DNA from: Prevotella sp. UBA3294
Lineage (GTDB): Bacteria > Bacteroidota > Bacteroidia > Bacteroidales > Bacteroidaceae
Direction of reading: 5' to 3'
Length of the DNA stretch: 16,478 nucleotides
NCBI GenBank assembly: GCA_002361535.1
Contig: DETG01000068.1
Span: 1 to 16,478 of the forward strand
In this document: piece after piece, positions 5,936 to 13,655 of the stretch
Numbering within the stretch: the first letter of the stretch is position 1
How the letters are laid out: the number at the start of each line of letters is the position of its first letter
Made by a program: the position numbers and the translations under genes
The notes under the pieces: generated by a model
The model's input: only the letters and a program-made list of their open reading frames with translations
Databases searched by the model: none
Told to the model about the DNA's origin: nothing

Positions 5936-6976
5936 TTATTTCACTTCATACACCCATGCCTCTTCAAAAACTGAATGACCGCGCAGACTCCTGAGGGCTT
6001 GATAAGCCTCCTGCTCTGTACCGTAGGAGCCGTAGATCACGCGGTTTCCGCTTTTCTTCGTGAGAACCTTTGCCTGAGGGAATCCCTCCTGAATGAGCTG
6101 TCCTACAAAGGCTTGGGCATTCTTCAGACTCACCTTACTGGCTAAGACAATCGACCAGTAATGAGACTGTGGGGCTGTCTCAGCTGTTTCCTGCTGTTTC
6201 TCTTCCGTGAGGGGCGTTTCATTTTTTGCTGGTTCCTGTCGTTGCTGTTCTTTCTGAACGCTTTCGTTTTGCAGCTGGACATCAGTCTTGGTGGACGTCA
6301 TCTCCTTAGGCATCACCCGATAGAGCATGCTGTTCTCGATGTTACTGAGATTCATACCAGCTTTGTCTTGTGTCCCGACGGGTGTGGTAATCAGGAAGAA
6401 TGCCAGGATGGCGGCGGCAATGGCCACGGCGTTGCGGATGGCACTGACACGGATACTGATGGTCTTGGCGGCAGGTTCCTCTGTGACTGTTTCCTGCTCT
6501 GCGACTACCGATTCCTCCTCTTGTTTCTCCTGAACGGGAAGCGGAAGATCGGCAGACTTGTTTACGCTCATATCGAACGAGCTGAGACCATACAGGGCAG
6601 GGGTAAGGATACCGGCCTCACAGGGCATGAACTCGTAGTTCCCGTCCTCATTCATCGATAAAGTACCGATGTCGTTCAATTCGTAAACACCCTCATCCTG
6701 AAGGGTTTGCTTCAGTTCGTTCACCTCATCCTCGATACGGTTCATAGCTTCGGGATAGCTGATGTCGTAAGCCTCGATGTAGGATTGTGCGAGAAGGGAA
6801 TCGTTCACACGGAGTTTCGGATTGAACCCAAGTGTTCGTGATGGCGGCAAGAACAGCATGTCGTTGTCGTCAAAATGTGCTTCTACATGGTGCGCCATGA
6901 ATCCTCCCAGGTTGGGTACGATCACACAGTCATTGTCAAGAAGCAGAATCTCTATATGTCTTTCGAGTTCAATCAT
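5936..6976 (-). CDS. CCDC81-type HU domain plus SPOR-domain membrane protein
   Basis: This 346-residue protein opens with 'IEILLLDNDCVIVPNLGGF', characteristic of the prokaryotic CCDC81-like HU domain. A second related segment runs to about 130 ('DIGTLSMNEDGNYEFMP...LYGLSSF'). A Glu-rich linker precedes one membrane helix at about 178-199. A long Gln/Glu-rich spacer then leads to a C-terminal SPOR domain at about 272-346 ('HYWSIVLAS', 'YGSYGTEQEAYQAL'). SPOR domains bind denuded peptidoglycan at division sites. The topology would put the HU-like part in the cytoplasm and SPOR in the periplasm. The gene heads a pair with the FHA gene, and its promoter box lies only four bases before the ATG. 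Confidence 0.9.
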   Translation of the reverse strand: MIELERHIEILLLDNDCVIVPNLGGFMAHHVEAHFDDNDMLFLPPSRTLGFNPKLRVNDSLLAQSYIEAYDISYPEAMNRIEDEVNELKQTLQDEGVYELNDIGTLSMNEDGNYEFMPCEAGILTPALYGLSSFDMSVNKSADLPLPVQEKQEEESVVAEQETVTEEPAAKTISIRVSAIRNAVAIAAAILAFFLITTPVGTQDKAGMNLSNIENSMLYRVMPKEMTSTKTDVQLQNESVQKEQQRQEPAKNETPLTEEKQQETAETAPQSHYWSIVLASKVSLKNAQAFVGQLIQEGFPQAKVLTKKSGNRVIYGSYGTEQEAYQALRSLRGHSVFEEAWVYEVK

Positions 6977-6980
6977 GCTG

Positions 6981-7012
6981 CAAAATTACGTGTTTTCTTC
7001 TAATTTTCCAAA
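6981..7012 (-). promoter_or_regulatory. Promoter of the HU-SPOR/FHA operon
   Basis: On the minus strand TTTG (7012 to 7009) and TAATTTTG (6988 to 6981) are separated by 20 bases, a full match to the Bacteroidetes -33/-7 pattern. The ATG follows four bases after the -7 box, so transcription should start at or next to the start codon. Confidence 0.7.
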
Positions 7013-7072
7013 TAAAATCTTAGTAAAAAGAAAAAAAGCATAAAATATCACTCATAATCGAAATATTATGAT

Positions 7073-7080
7073 TACTTTTG
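7073..7080 (+). promoter_or_regulatory. -7 promoter box of rfbC
   Basis: TACTTTTG followed by C matches TAnnTTTG. The ATG at 7086 is five bases beyond it. No TTTG is found about 20 bases upstream, so the -33 side is weak. Confidence 0.55.
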
Positions 7081-7085
7081 CAGGT

Positions 7086-7634
7086 ATGGAATACAAAGCA
7101 ACTGAAATAGAGGGCGTGTATGTGATCGAGCCTCGTGTATTCAAGGATGCCCGCGGGTATTTCTTCGAAGCCTTCAAGCAAGAGGAGTTCGAGAAGCATA
7201 TCGGTCGGGTGAATTTCATTCAAGACAACGAGTCGAAGTCAAGTTATGGGGTTTTGCGCGGCTTACATTATCAGAAAGGTGAAATGTCGCAGGCCAAGTT
7301 GGTGAGGGTGATCCAAGGTCGTGTCATCGACGTGGCTGTGGATATCCGTAAGAGTTCGCCGACCTTCGGAAAGCATGTGATGGTGGAACTGAGCGGTGAG
7401 AACAAACGCCAGTTTTTCATTCCCCGTGGTTTTGCCCATGGCTTCCTGGTGTTGAGTGACGAGGCAGTGTTCACTTATAAGGTTGACAATGTGTATGCCC
7501 CTCAGGCCGAGGCAGGTATTCGTTTTGATGATCCCGATCTGGGTATCGAGTGGCCTATTGATGAGAAGGATGTGCTGACGAGTGAGAAAGACTTGAAGGC
7601 AGGCTCCTTCAGGGAGGCTGAACTCTTTGACTGA
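7086..7634 (+). CDS. rfbC: dTDP-4-dehydrorhamnose 3,5-epimerase
   Basis: RmlC/RfbC epimerises C3 and C5 of dTDP-4-keto-6-deoxyglucose on the way to dTDP-L-rhamnose for surface polysaccharides. The 182-residue length is normal. Conserved blocks are in order: 'DARGYFFEAF' (21-30), 'FIQDNESKSSYGVLRGLHYQ' (44-63) with His61 as the likely catalytic base, Lys71, 'FFIPRGFAHGF' (110-120), and 'YKVDNVYAP' (131-139) with Tyr131 as the likely acid. Asp169 is a probable dyad partner of His61. The ATG at 7086 was preferred over 7068 because family members begin close to 'MEYKATEIEGV' and the -7 box covers the earlier ATG's first codons. No rfbA, rfbB or rfbD is nearby. A lipoprotein gene follows after 15 bases. 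Confidence 0.93.
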   Translation: MEYKATEIEGVYVIEPRVFKDARGYFFEAFKQEEFEKHIGRVNFIQDNESKSSYGVLRGLHYQKGEMSQAKLVRVIQGRVIDVAVDIRKSSPTFGKHVMVELSGENKRQFFIPRGFAHGFLVLSDEAVFTYKVDNVYAPQAEAGIRFDDPDLGIEWPIDEKDVLTSEKDLKAGSFREAELFD

Positions 7635-7649
7635 CGCTAATCTACGTTT

Positions 7650-8450
7650 ATGACGCGTATCGTATATATCATGTTGTGCCTGATGCTTTTTGCTGCCTGT
7701 GGCGGTAAGAAGCAGGCGGATCACTCGGCTATGCCCAAAGAAGACAGGCAGGCCAAGCAGCTGATGCAGGGCATCTGGGTGACGGCAGGGGATGAAGAAC
7801 CGGCCTTCCGTGTGTCGGGCGACAGTATTTTCTATCCCGATTCCACCAGTCTGCCTGCTCATTTCATGGTGATTGCCGATACGCTTGTGGTGGAGGGTGG
7901 CACCGTGGTGAAATATCCCATCGTGCGCCAATCGGATCATCTCTTGGAATTCAAGAACCCCAATGGTGAGTTGATCGAGTTGATGAAGAGCGATAACACC
8001 GAGGAAGCCCTTGAATATTTCGAGACGAAGCAGCCGGTGGTGCTGAATCAGAACAGGACGATCAAACGCGATACGGTGCTTACTTACCAAGGAGAGCGCT
8101 ACCACTGTTACGTACAGGTGAACCCCACCACGTACAAGGTGATCAAGACATCGGTCACTGATGAAGGGATGGAGGTGGCGAATGTCTATTACGACAATAC
8201 CATCCATGTGGCAGTCTTCCAAGGTGCCGTGAAGAAATACTCACATGATTTCAAGAAGCACGAGTTCCTGAAATTTGTTCCTAATGATCATATCAACCAG
8301 ATTATCCTGAGTGATATGATTCTCATCAAGACCGATGCCGACGGTTTCCATCATCAGGCACAGCTGTGTGTGCCCGACTCCCCCAGCAGTTATGTGGTGG
8401 ATGTGGTGGTATCTGCCGACGGTAAGATGGTGATGAAGGAAATCCCTTGA
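7650..8450 (+). CDS. Lipoprotein, DUF4738-like
   Basis: The protein is 266 residues. Residues 1-16 form a hydrophobic signal ending in 'MLFAAC', with Cys17 as the lipidation site. The residues after Cys (GGKKQ) lack the acidic export signal of surface-exposed Bacteroidetes lipoproteins, so it may face the periplasm. The body is beta-rich without enzyme motifs; it starts with 'LMQGIWVTAGDEEPAFRVSG' and ends in 'VVDVVVSADGKMVMKEIP'. The layout resembles DUF4738 lipoproteins, though this was recognised from memory only. It is 15 bases downstream of rfbC and likely co-transcribed. Its TGA ends at 8450 and the convergent protease gene's stop codon begins at 8451. Confidence 0.8.
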   Translation: MTRIVYIMLCLMLFAACGGKKQADHSAMPKEDRQAKQLMQGIWVTAGDEEPAFRVSGDSIFYPDSTSLPAHFMVIADTLVVEGGTVVKYPIVRQSDHLLEFKNPNGELIELMKSDNTEEALEYFETKQPVVLNQNRTIKRDTVLTYQGERYHCYVQVNPTTYKVIKTSVTDEGMEVANVYYDNTIHVAVFQGAVKKYSHDFKKHEFLKFVPNDHINQIILSDMILIKTDADGFHHQAQLCVPDSPSSYVVDVVVSADGKMVMKEIP

Positions 8451-10205
8451 TTAGTAGATGGCCACTTTGCGGCCACTGACAATATATATCCCTTTAGGTA
8501 ACGACGAAGGGGTGTTACCTACAAAACGTCCGTCAACCGTATAGGTCTTTGTCTGTTTTTCCGGATCTGTCAGAATGTTGCGGATCCCTGTGGTACCATT
8601 GTTATAATAGAATGTGATGACTCCGTCTGTTTCCTCGATCGACTCGATATGCGCCTTCATGGTTCCCGTGTAGGTGGTGAACAAGGGTATCTCGTGAATA
8701 TCTGCAGAGCCGGGGTAGGGGTCTCCTGCATGACTCTGATAGTATTGTGAGGAGGTTTTGGATCCGTTGCCCACCTCATACCAGTTGAGAAGATAGCCAT
8801 CGGCGGGTATGACGGTCATCCTGCTCCTGCCGATGGTGTTGTTCACGCTGTTGTTAGTAAGCGTGAAGGCGTATGGATCGTAATCTACATGGGTCACCAA
8901 CATGCCATGTCCATACGTGCCTTTGTTCCATCCGCTCTTTTGGATGTTCTGTAGGATGAAGTACTCGTTAGGATTCTCTTCGTTCACAATGCGGTAGGCA
9001 TTACCGTTGGGCTCATCGATGTTCCTCAGCTGGTAGGTGCCGGAGGTCTTCAGGGTATCGATCGTGAACCATTCGAAGGCCTCACGTTCCCATGCCGTAT
9101 AGGCGGTAGGTGAATAGCCGTTCATCGCATATTCCCCATTGTCCATCAGACTCCACATCTCCATGCCGGGGTTCATGGCATTCTGTGCCTCCTTGTTGGT
9201 GGGGTAGAAATCGGGCATTCCCATGCAGTGGGAGAACTCATGACAGAACAGTCCGATGCCCGAGATACGCTCAAAGGGCTCATTGGGCCAGCATCCGGGA
9301 AAGCCGTTCAGTTCGGCGTTCACCCCATAGCGGAAGATTCTCTTGCCGTTGACATTGGCGTAGGTTATTCCAGACTTCGGCCAGATACAGGTAGAGGCAT
9401 TACCGCTGAAGCTCTCGGCATAACCGGCATAGATGACATAGACGAGATCGATGATGCCGTCGTCGTTGGCATCGTAGGGTGAGAAATCAACGCCTTGTTC
9501 GACAGCGAGTTTACACACATCGGGAATGAACAGACTCATGTCGTCAGTCCCGGCACCGTAGTAGGCAGTGGGGTTGGGTAGGGTGACAGGACCGTAGATG
9601 TCAAACTGTGGCTCGAACAGTCCTCCGCTCATGTCTTTGAAGTATCTCCTCACACTGCCGTAGTTCGCGCCGACGGTCTGGTTGCCCACGCTGTTGTCGA
9701 TCTCCTCGGCATTCAGGTACTGGTCGAACACGCTCTTGGGGTCTTCGTCGATGAATTTGTCATCGGAGAACTGGGCAAGGATCACCACCACCTTCGGCTG
9801 TCCGCTATGGGGAAAGTAGGTGTGGGCACTGGCATCAATGGGTTCGCGGCGACTGGCTGCTTTCTTCTGATGGCGGGAAACATATTCCTCGAACTTAGCT
9901 CTGTCCTGCTCTTGGATGGCTTGCTGCTCCACTTCGTTGCGGTTCCCCTTCTCGTGAGCCAGCAGGGTAGTGGGGCTCAGCGATCCGTCGGCATTCACCC
10001 GGGCAACGAAAAAGTCATTGCCTTCGTGGCACAGTAAGGCACCGTCGGTGGTAAGATAGTAGTGCAACGCCTCATCACCGCGGCCCATCACCGTGAGTTG
10101 GGTGCCATCCGATTGCTTTACCACCACAGGTAACGGGTAGGCTTTGGCGGCCCTTACCTGAGAGGTAAGGAGAAGGAAGAGAAGAGCGAGGAGACCCTTT
10201 TTCAT
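8451..10205 (-). CDS. Secreted M6-family metalloprotease, short paralogue
   Basis: This 584-residue exported zinc endopeptidase is related to immune inhibitor A. Residues 1-19 are a signal peptide (cleavage likely before AKAYP). A probable propeptide runs from about 20 to 125. The catalytic domain begins around 'PKVVVILAQFSDDKF'. The zinc site HEFSHCMGMPD is at 322-332 with Glu323 catalytic and His322, His326 and Asp332 as ligands. 'DANDDGIIDLVYVIYAG' (245-261) resembles the calcium/Asp-rich segment before the active site. The last 31 residues ('YTVDGR...GIYIVSGRK') form a tail seen on many Prevotella exported proteins, perhaps a type IX secretion signal (inference). Its ATG overlaps the stop codon of the longer paralogue by four bases (ATGA), so it is translationally coupled and third in the operon. 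Confidence 0.92.
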   Translation of the reverse strand: MKKGLLALLFLLLTSQVRAAKAYPLPVVVKQSDGTQLTVMGRGDEALHYYLTTDGALLCHEGNDFFVARVNADGSLSPTTLLAHEKGNRNEVEQQAIQEQDRAKFEEYVSRHQKKAASRREPIDASAHTYFPHSGQPKVVVILAQFSDDKFIDEDPKSVFDQYLNAEEIDNSVGNQTVGANYGSVRRYFKDMSGGLFEPQFDIYGPVTLPNPTAYYGAGTDDMSLFIPDVCKLAVEQGVDFSPYDANDDGIIDLVYVIYAGYAESFSGNASTCIWPKSGITYANVNGKRIFRYGVNAELNGFPGCWPNEPFERISGIGLFCHEFSHCMGMPDFYPTNKEAQNAMNPGMEMWSLMDNGEYAMNGYSPTAYTAWEREAFEWFTIDTLKTSGTYQLRNIDEPNGNAYRIVNEENPNEYFILQNIQKSGWNKGTYGHGMLVTHVDYDPYAFTLTNNSVNNTIGRSRMTVIPADGYLLNWYEVGNGSKTSSQYYQSHAGDPYPGSADIHEIPLFTTYTGTMKAHIESIEETDGVITFYYNNGTTGIRNILTDPEKQTKTYTVDGRFVGNTPSSLPKGIYIVSGRKVAIY

Positions 10206-12598
10206 CGGACAACCGTCTTTTTCCCGTTGACGATATAGATGCCTTTAGCCAGGCCTTTGAGGGAAGAACCGATGTAACGGCCGTCGAGGGTGTAAACCTG
10301 CATGTTGTTCTTCGTCTTGTCGTTCATCGCCGATGCCGTGTTCACGTTTCTGATGGTGGTAGCGATGCCACGCTTTGTACTTTCACAGAAATACATATCC
10401 TCAACAAAAAGGATGTCGCCATCGGTTTGCTCATTGTCGTTGGTTAGAACGACAGCGGAGATATTGGAGAGGTCAACACCATGGGCTTCAGCCGTAGAGA
10501 GCTGGATGGCAATGGTTCTCCATTCACCGGCTTCCAAGTCAAACGACTGTGAATAAGAGCCGTCACCCACATCTGTCGCAGTGGCTCTTGTCTCAAACTG
10601 TGCCTTGGCATTGCCAGCCTGGACGGCACCAGACAACAGGGTGATCTTCAGTTTCATGGCCTTCAGGGCTTTCACGCAAAAACTCAGGATGTTACAATCG
10701 GAGACATCGGTAGGACCTGCGAAGTTGACTTCCTCGAAGTTCTTTACCTGATAGCCACGGGTCGGACTTTCATTATCATGTTCCCATTCGTAGGACTTGA
10801 TGATCTGACCCTCTGTCGATTCGGTGGTCATTGTCAGTTCTTCGGTCCTGTTCTCCTCGCTACTGTCTTCCTCCTTCTGGGCAGGTTCAAACTGGTAGTA
10901 GAAAGAGATGATGTTGCCATTCTCCTGAATATTCAGGATCGGCTTCTCCAGCGTTGTTCCAGCCCCAATCATGGGTATGCTAAATAAGTTGTGCACATCG
11001 CTGGTGCCAGGGAAGGGATCACCCTTATGGGAGGCCAGATACTGGCTTTTGGTATAGGGCTTGTCCGTTCCTGCCTGATACGAACTGATGTATTCATTGT
11101 CTGCTGGGATGATGGTCATCCGTGACTTCCCCAGTTCGTTATTCGGGGAATGATTGCTAAGAGAAAAAGCATTGGCATCGTAATTCACGTAGGTCATCAG
11201 CAGACCGTGACCAATACATGAGGCCAGCCAGCTGTTCCATCCGTAGGCTTGAATATTCTGAATGACAACATATTCATGACCGCTTTCATCGTCGTCAGGA
11301 TAAATCTTGTAGGCGGTACCACCCGTGGCATCAATATGCTTCATGGTGATCTGCTGCCCGATCCTATCGTCTTTCAGCACTTCCATCTCCTTCCATCCCA
11401 TATACTCACGCTCCCAAGCGGTATAGGCCGTGGGGTAATAGCCTCCCATTAAAGAGCCACTCTGACCGTTAACGGTTATACTGACATGACCAGAATACTC
11501 GCCACCGTCCATCAGATCCCAGAACTCCATGGCGGGATTTCCAGCATTTTGGATATCTTTAATAGTGGGATAGATGTCGGGCAGTCCTAAGCAGTGTGAG
11601 AACTCATGACAGAACAGGCCGATGCCGTTGATTTGTGGTACATTGTTAAAACCAGCCTCGGTAGAGGAAGGGCTGAAGTTCAACTCCGAATGCACACCAT
11701 AGCGGCATACAATTTTTCCATCGAAGGTCCCAAAATTGCTTTCTCCATCCGTAGGACCGCTCTTCGGCCAGATGGTGTCATCTCCTCCTCCGGTACTCTG
11801 TCCATAGCCCGCATAAATCACATAGACCAAATCGACATACCCGTCTTCATCTTCATCATATTTAGAGAAATCGACCCCTGCAGCCTGTGCCAAAGTACAG
11901 ACTTCGGGGATGAATTTGCTCATGTTGTCGTTTTTCCCCGGGCCATAAACTGCCATGTTTTCAGAAAGATGCACGACAGCCTTCAAGTCAAACTGCGGAG
12001 TAAAGGTACCGCCACTCATGTCGGAGAAATACTTCCTTACACTTCCGTAATTTCTACTAAGGGTGGCATCAGCGGAATGGGTGGGCTTTCCTGCCGCATT
12101 CAGATACTGGTCGAAGATCTCCATGGTGGTCTGGTCATCATGCTTGAACTTCTGATCCTGGAAGTCGGCAAGGATTACCAAGGCGGTAGGACTGCCAGTG
12201 TGGGGGAAGAGGGTTGTGGTATTGTCCGTCATCTGTACTCTTCTGAGGGCTTTCCTCTTCCGATCGGCCTCTGCAGCTGTAAAGAACCTGTTCTTATCCT
12301 GCTTACCAATCAGGGCGATTTCCTCTGCAGTGCGTTGTCCGGCATTGTGGGCCAGTACACCGCTCGACTTCATCTCACCATTTTCATCGATCACAGCGAT
12401 GTATAAATCCCTGCCCTCTTGATAGAGAAGTACACCGTCGGTGGTGGCGGCATAGTTGAAATGCTCGTCACCATATAGTTGGTAAGTGAGTTGCTTACCG
12501 TCTTTCTGTGTAATGGTGAAAGGTTCCGGGTAGGCTTTGGCTCCCCAGATATGGATGGTTGTCAAAACACCGATCAGTAGTGTAATCAGTTTCTTCAT
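10202..12598 (-). CDS. Secreted M6-family metalloprotease with extra C-terminal beta domain
   Basis: This 798-residue paralogue of the next gene has the same plan: a signal peptide (about 1-20, then AKAYP), a propeptide to about 125 and a catalytic domain. The catalytic domain carries HEFSHCLGLPD at 331-341 (Glu332 catalytic) and 'DEDEDGYVDLVYVIYAG' just before it. It differs by about 150 additional residues, roughly 590-738 ('NFAGPTDVSDCNILSFCVKA', 'LEAGEWRTIAIQLS', 'AVVLTNDNEQTDGDILFVED'). These look like a jelly-roll domain of the carbohydrate-binding type. The same 'YTLDGR...GIYIVNGKK' tail closes it at 766-798. It starts 18 bases after the EFR1-type gene with no promoter box between, so it is the second gene of the operon. 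Secretion by type IX is inferred. Confidence 0.92.
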   Translation of the reverse strand: MKKLITLLIGVLTTIHIWGAKAYPEPFTITQKDGKQLTYQLYGDEHFNYAATTDGVLLYQEGRDLYIAVIDENGEMKSSGVLAHNAGQRTAEEIALIGKQDKNRFFTAAEADRKRKALRRVQMTDNTTTLFPHTGSPTALVILADFQDQKFKHDDQTTMEIFDQYLNAAGKPTHSADATLSRNYGSVRKYFSDMSGGTFTPQFDLKAVVHLSENMAVYGPGKNDNMSKFIPEVCTLAQAAGVDFSKYDEDEDGYVDLVYVIYAGYGQSTGGGDDTIWPKSGPTDGESNFGTFDGKIVCRYGVHSELNFSPSSTEAGFNNVPQINGIGLFCHEFSHCLGLPDIYPTIKDIQNAGNPAMEFWDLMDGGEYSGHVSITVNGQSGSLMGGYYPTAYTAWEREYMGWKEMEVLKDDRIGQQITMKHIDATGGTAYKIYPDDDESGHEYVVIQNIQAYGWNSWLASCIGHGLLMTYVNYDANAFSLSNHSPNNELGKSRMTIIPADNEYISSYQAGTDKPYTKSQYLASHKGDPFPGTSDVHNLFSIPMIGAGTTLEKPILNIQENGNIISFYYQFEPAQKEEDSSEENRTEELTMTTESTEGQIIKSYEWEHDNESPTRGYQVKNFEEVNFAGPTDVSDCNILSFCVKALKAMKLKITLLSGAVQAGNAKAQFETRATATDVGDGSYSQSFDLEAGEWRTIAIQLSTAEAHGVDLSNISAVVLTNDNEQTDGDILFVEDMYFCESTKRGIATTIRNVNTASAMNDKTKNNMQVYTLDGRYIGSSLKGLAKGIYIVNGKKTVVR

Positions 12599-12616
12599 TC
12601 TTCTTTACTCTACGAA

Positions 12617-13414
12617 TTAATAATTGTTCGAATATTCCCCTTTAAAATAGTATTGTCCCTTATGCTTCGTTTGTCGTCCGAACTCGATGGCATGCACCGG
12701 ACAGTGGTGATAGCAGGCGAAGCAAGTAAGACATTGTCCGTTGTGCTTCCACACGGGTATTTCCCCTTTTGAGCCTTCTATGTTATTGACAGGACACATC
12801 CCAGCACAGGTGCCGCAGCGCAGACAGCGCTCTTCTGTGACATGGAAGGGCTTGTCTCTGACAATCCATTTGATGAATGCCGCGCCCAGTACCTTACTGT
12901 TCGTGCGAGGCCAATGACCCCGATAGGTCATGCAAACGCCCTGTTCTCTCCGAGTTATCACGTCAATCACCTTCGTGAGCTGTTGCCGTGCTGTGGTGAT
13001 TTTGGCGAGTTCCTTCTCAGGACGGTCAACATCCATGAAAGGCAGTCCCACAAAACTCTCGGGCATAATGAGCGAGAAAACGCTCTCAGTCCGCAGTCCG
13101 TGTTCCTTTAAGTCGCGGTTGAGATATTCCATGCTCAACCCGATATCATCGCCCGCCGTGCACAATGCCCAGCAATAGGGGCGTGCTTGTCCGGGCATCT
13201 CGATATGCATCTTCTGGATAAACGAACGCACCAGCAGCGGTGGTCGCCATCCATGAACGGGGAAACAGAATCCGATACGCTCTTCACCTTCCACCGCATA
13301 GCGGCAGTCTCCGTGAATCTCTTCGGCGATATTGAGCAGTCGCTCCCCCGTGGCAGCAGCCAGTTCCTGGGCTGCCCATCGGGTGTTACCTGTCCCCGAG
13401 AAGTAGAAAATCAT
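12617..13414 (-). CDS. EFR1-type flavodoxin/ferredoxin protein
   Basis: The protein is 265 residues from the ATG at 13414. An ATG at 13450 is in frame but overlaps the promoter. The N-terminal half is flavodoxin-like: 'MIFYFSGTGNTRWAAQEL' gives the phosphate-binding SGTGNT loop, with 'FPVHGWRPP' and 'ALCTAGDD' as later FMN-site loops. The C-terminal part holds two [4Fe-4S] sites: Cys197, 200, 203, 207 followed by Pro, and Cys228, 231, 234, 238 followed by Pro. This combination defines the EFR1-type proteins, which presumably pass electrons between FMN and iron-sulfur clusters; physiological partners are unknown. It is cytoplasmic and first in an operon with two secreted M6 proteases, 18 bases ahead of the first. 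Confidence 0.9.
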   Translation of the reverse strand: MIFYFSGTGNTRWAAQELAAATGERLLNIAEEIHGDCRYAVEGEERIGFCFPVHGWRPPLLVRSFIQKMHIEMPGQARPYCWALCTAGDDIGLSMEYLNRDLKEHGLRTESVFSLIMPESFVGLPFMDVDRPEKELAKITTARQQLTKVIDVITRREQGVCMTYRGHWPRTNSKVLGAAFIKWIVRDKPFHVTEERCLRCGTCAGMCPVNNIEGSKGEIPVWKHNGQCLTCFACYHHCPVHAIEFGRQTKHKGQYYFKGEYSNNY

Positions 13415-13447
13415 TCTTTCTGTAACGCTTTTTGAAATATTTCGATG

Positions 13448-13479
13448 CAAAAATACACATTATTTATATAATGACCAAA
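13448..13479 (-). promoter_or_regulatory. Promoter of the EFR1/M6 protease operon
   Basis: On the minus strand TTTG (13479 to 13476) and TATTTTTG (13455 to 13448) are 20 bases apart, a full match to the Bacteroidetes pattern. The leader to the ATG at 13414 is about 30 bases. No comparable box was found at the two downstream gene junctions. Confidence 0.7.
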
Positions 13480-13547
13480 AATAATCTACCAACAACCTCA
13501 GTTTTTAAGTGAAAATAACTATTCTGCAGTAAATAATCAGGTACTGA

Positions 13548-13625
13548 AAACGACTTGTTTGGATCTTTTACGAACAAAATCTACAGAGATTGCAGACTGT
13601 TCTTCAAGACCCAAACAAGTCGTTT
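13548..13625. repeat. 15-bp perfect inverted repeat with structured 48-base interior
   Basis: AAACGACTTGTTTGG (13548-13562) is perfectly inverted at 13611-13625. Pairing continues imperfectly inward (ATCTTTTACGAAC against GTTCTTCAAGAC), and an AATCT/AGATT mini-stem lies at the centre. It lies 31 bases past the DUF1573 stop codon, so it could act as a terminator for that gene, but its size and the lack of a U-tract are unusual. A small mobile-element remnant is an alternative. Confidence 0.6.
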
Positions 13626-13655
13626 GGTTGTGATACCTGTCTCGGTTACGTTCCT

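Noticed and set aside
7263..8222. 319-codon open frame on the minus strand opposite rfbC and the lipoprotein gene
   Set aside because: It is rich in His, Leu and Arg, spans two well-supported genes in antisense and has no family motif or promoter; it is a codon-usage shadow.
11606..12406. 266-codon plus-strand frame opposite the long M6 protease
   Set aside because: It is fully antisense to a strongly supported gene and contains no recognisable domain or start signal.
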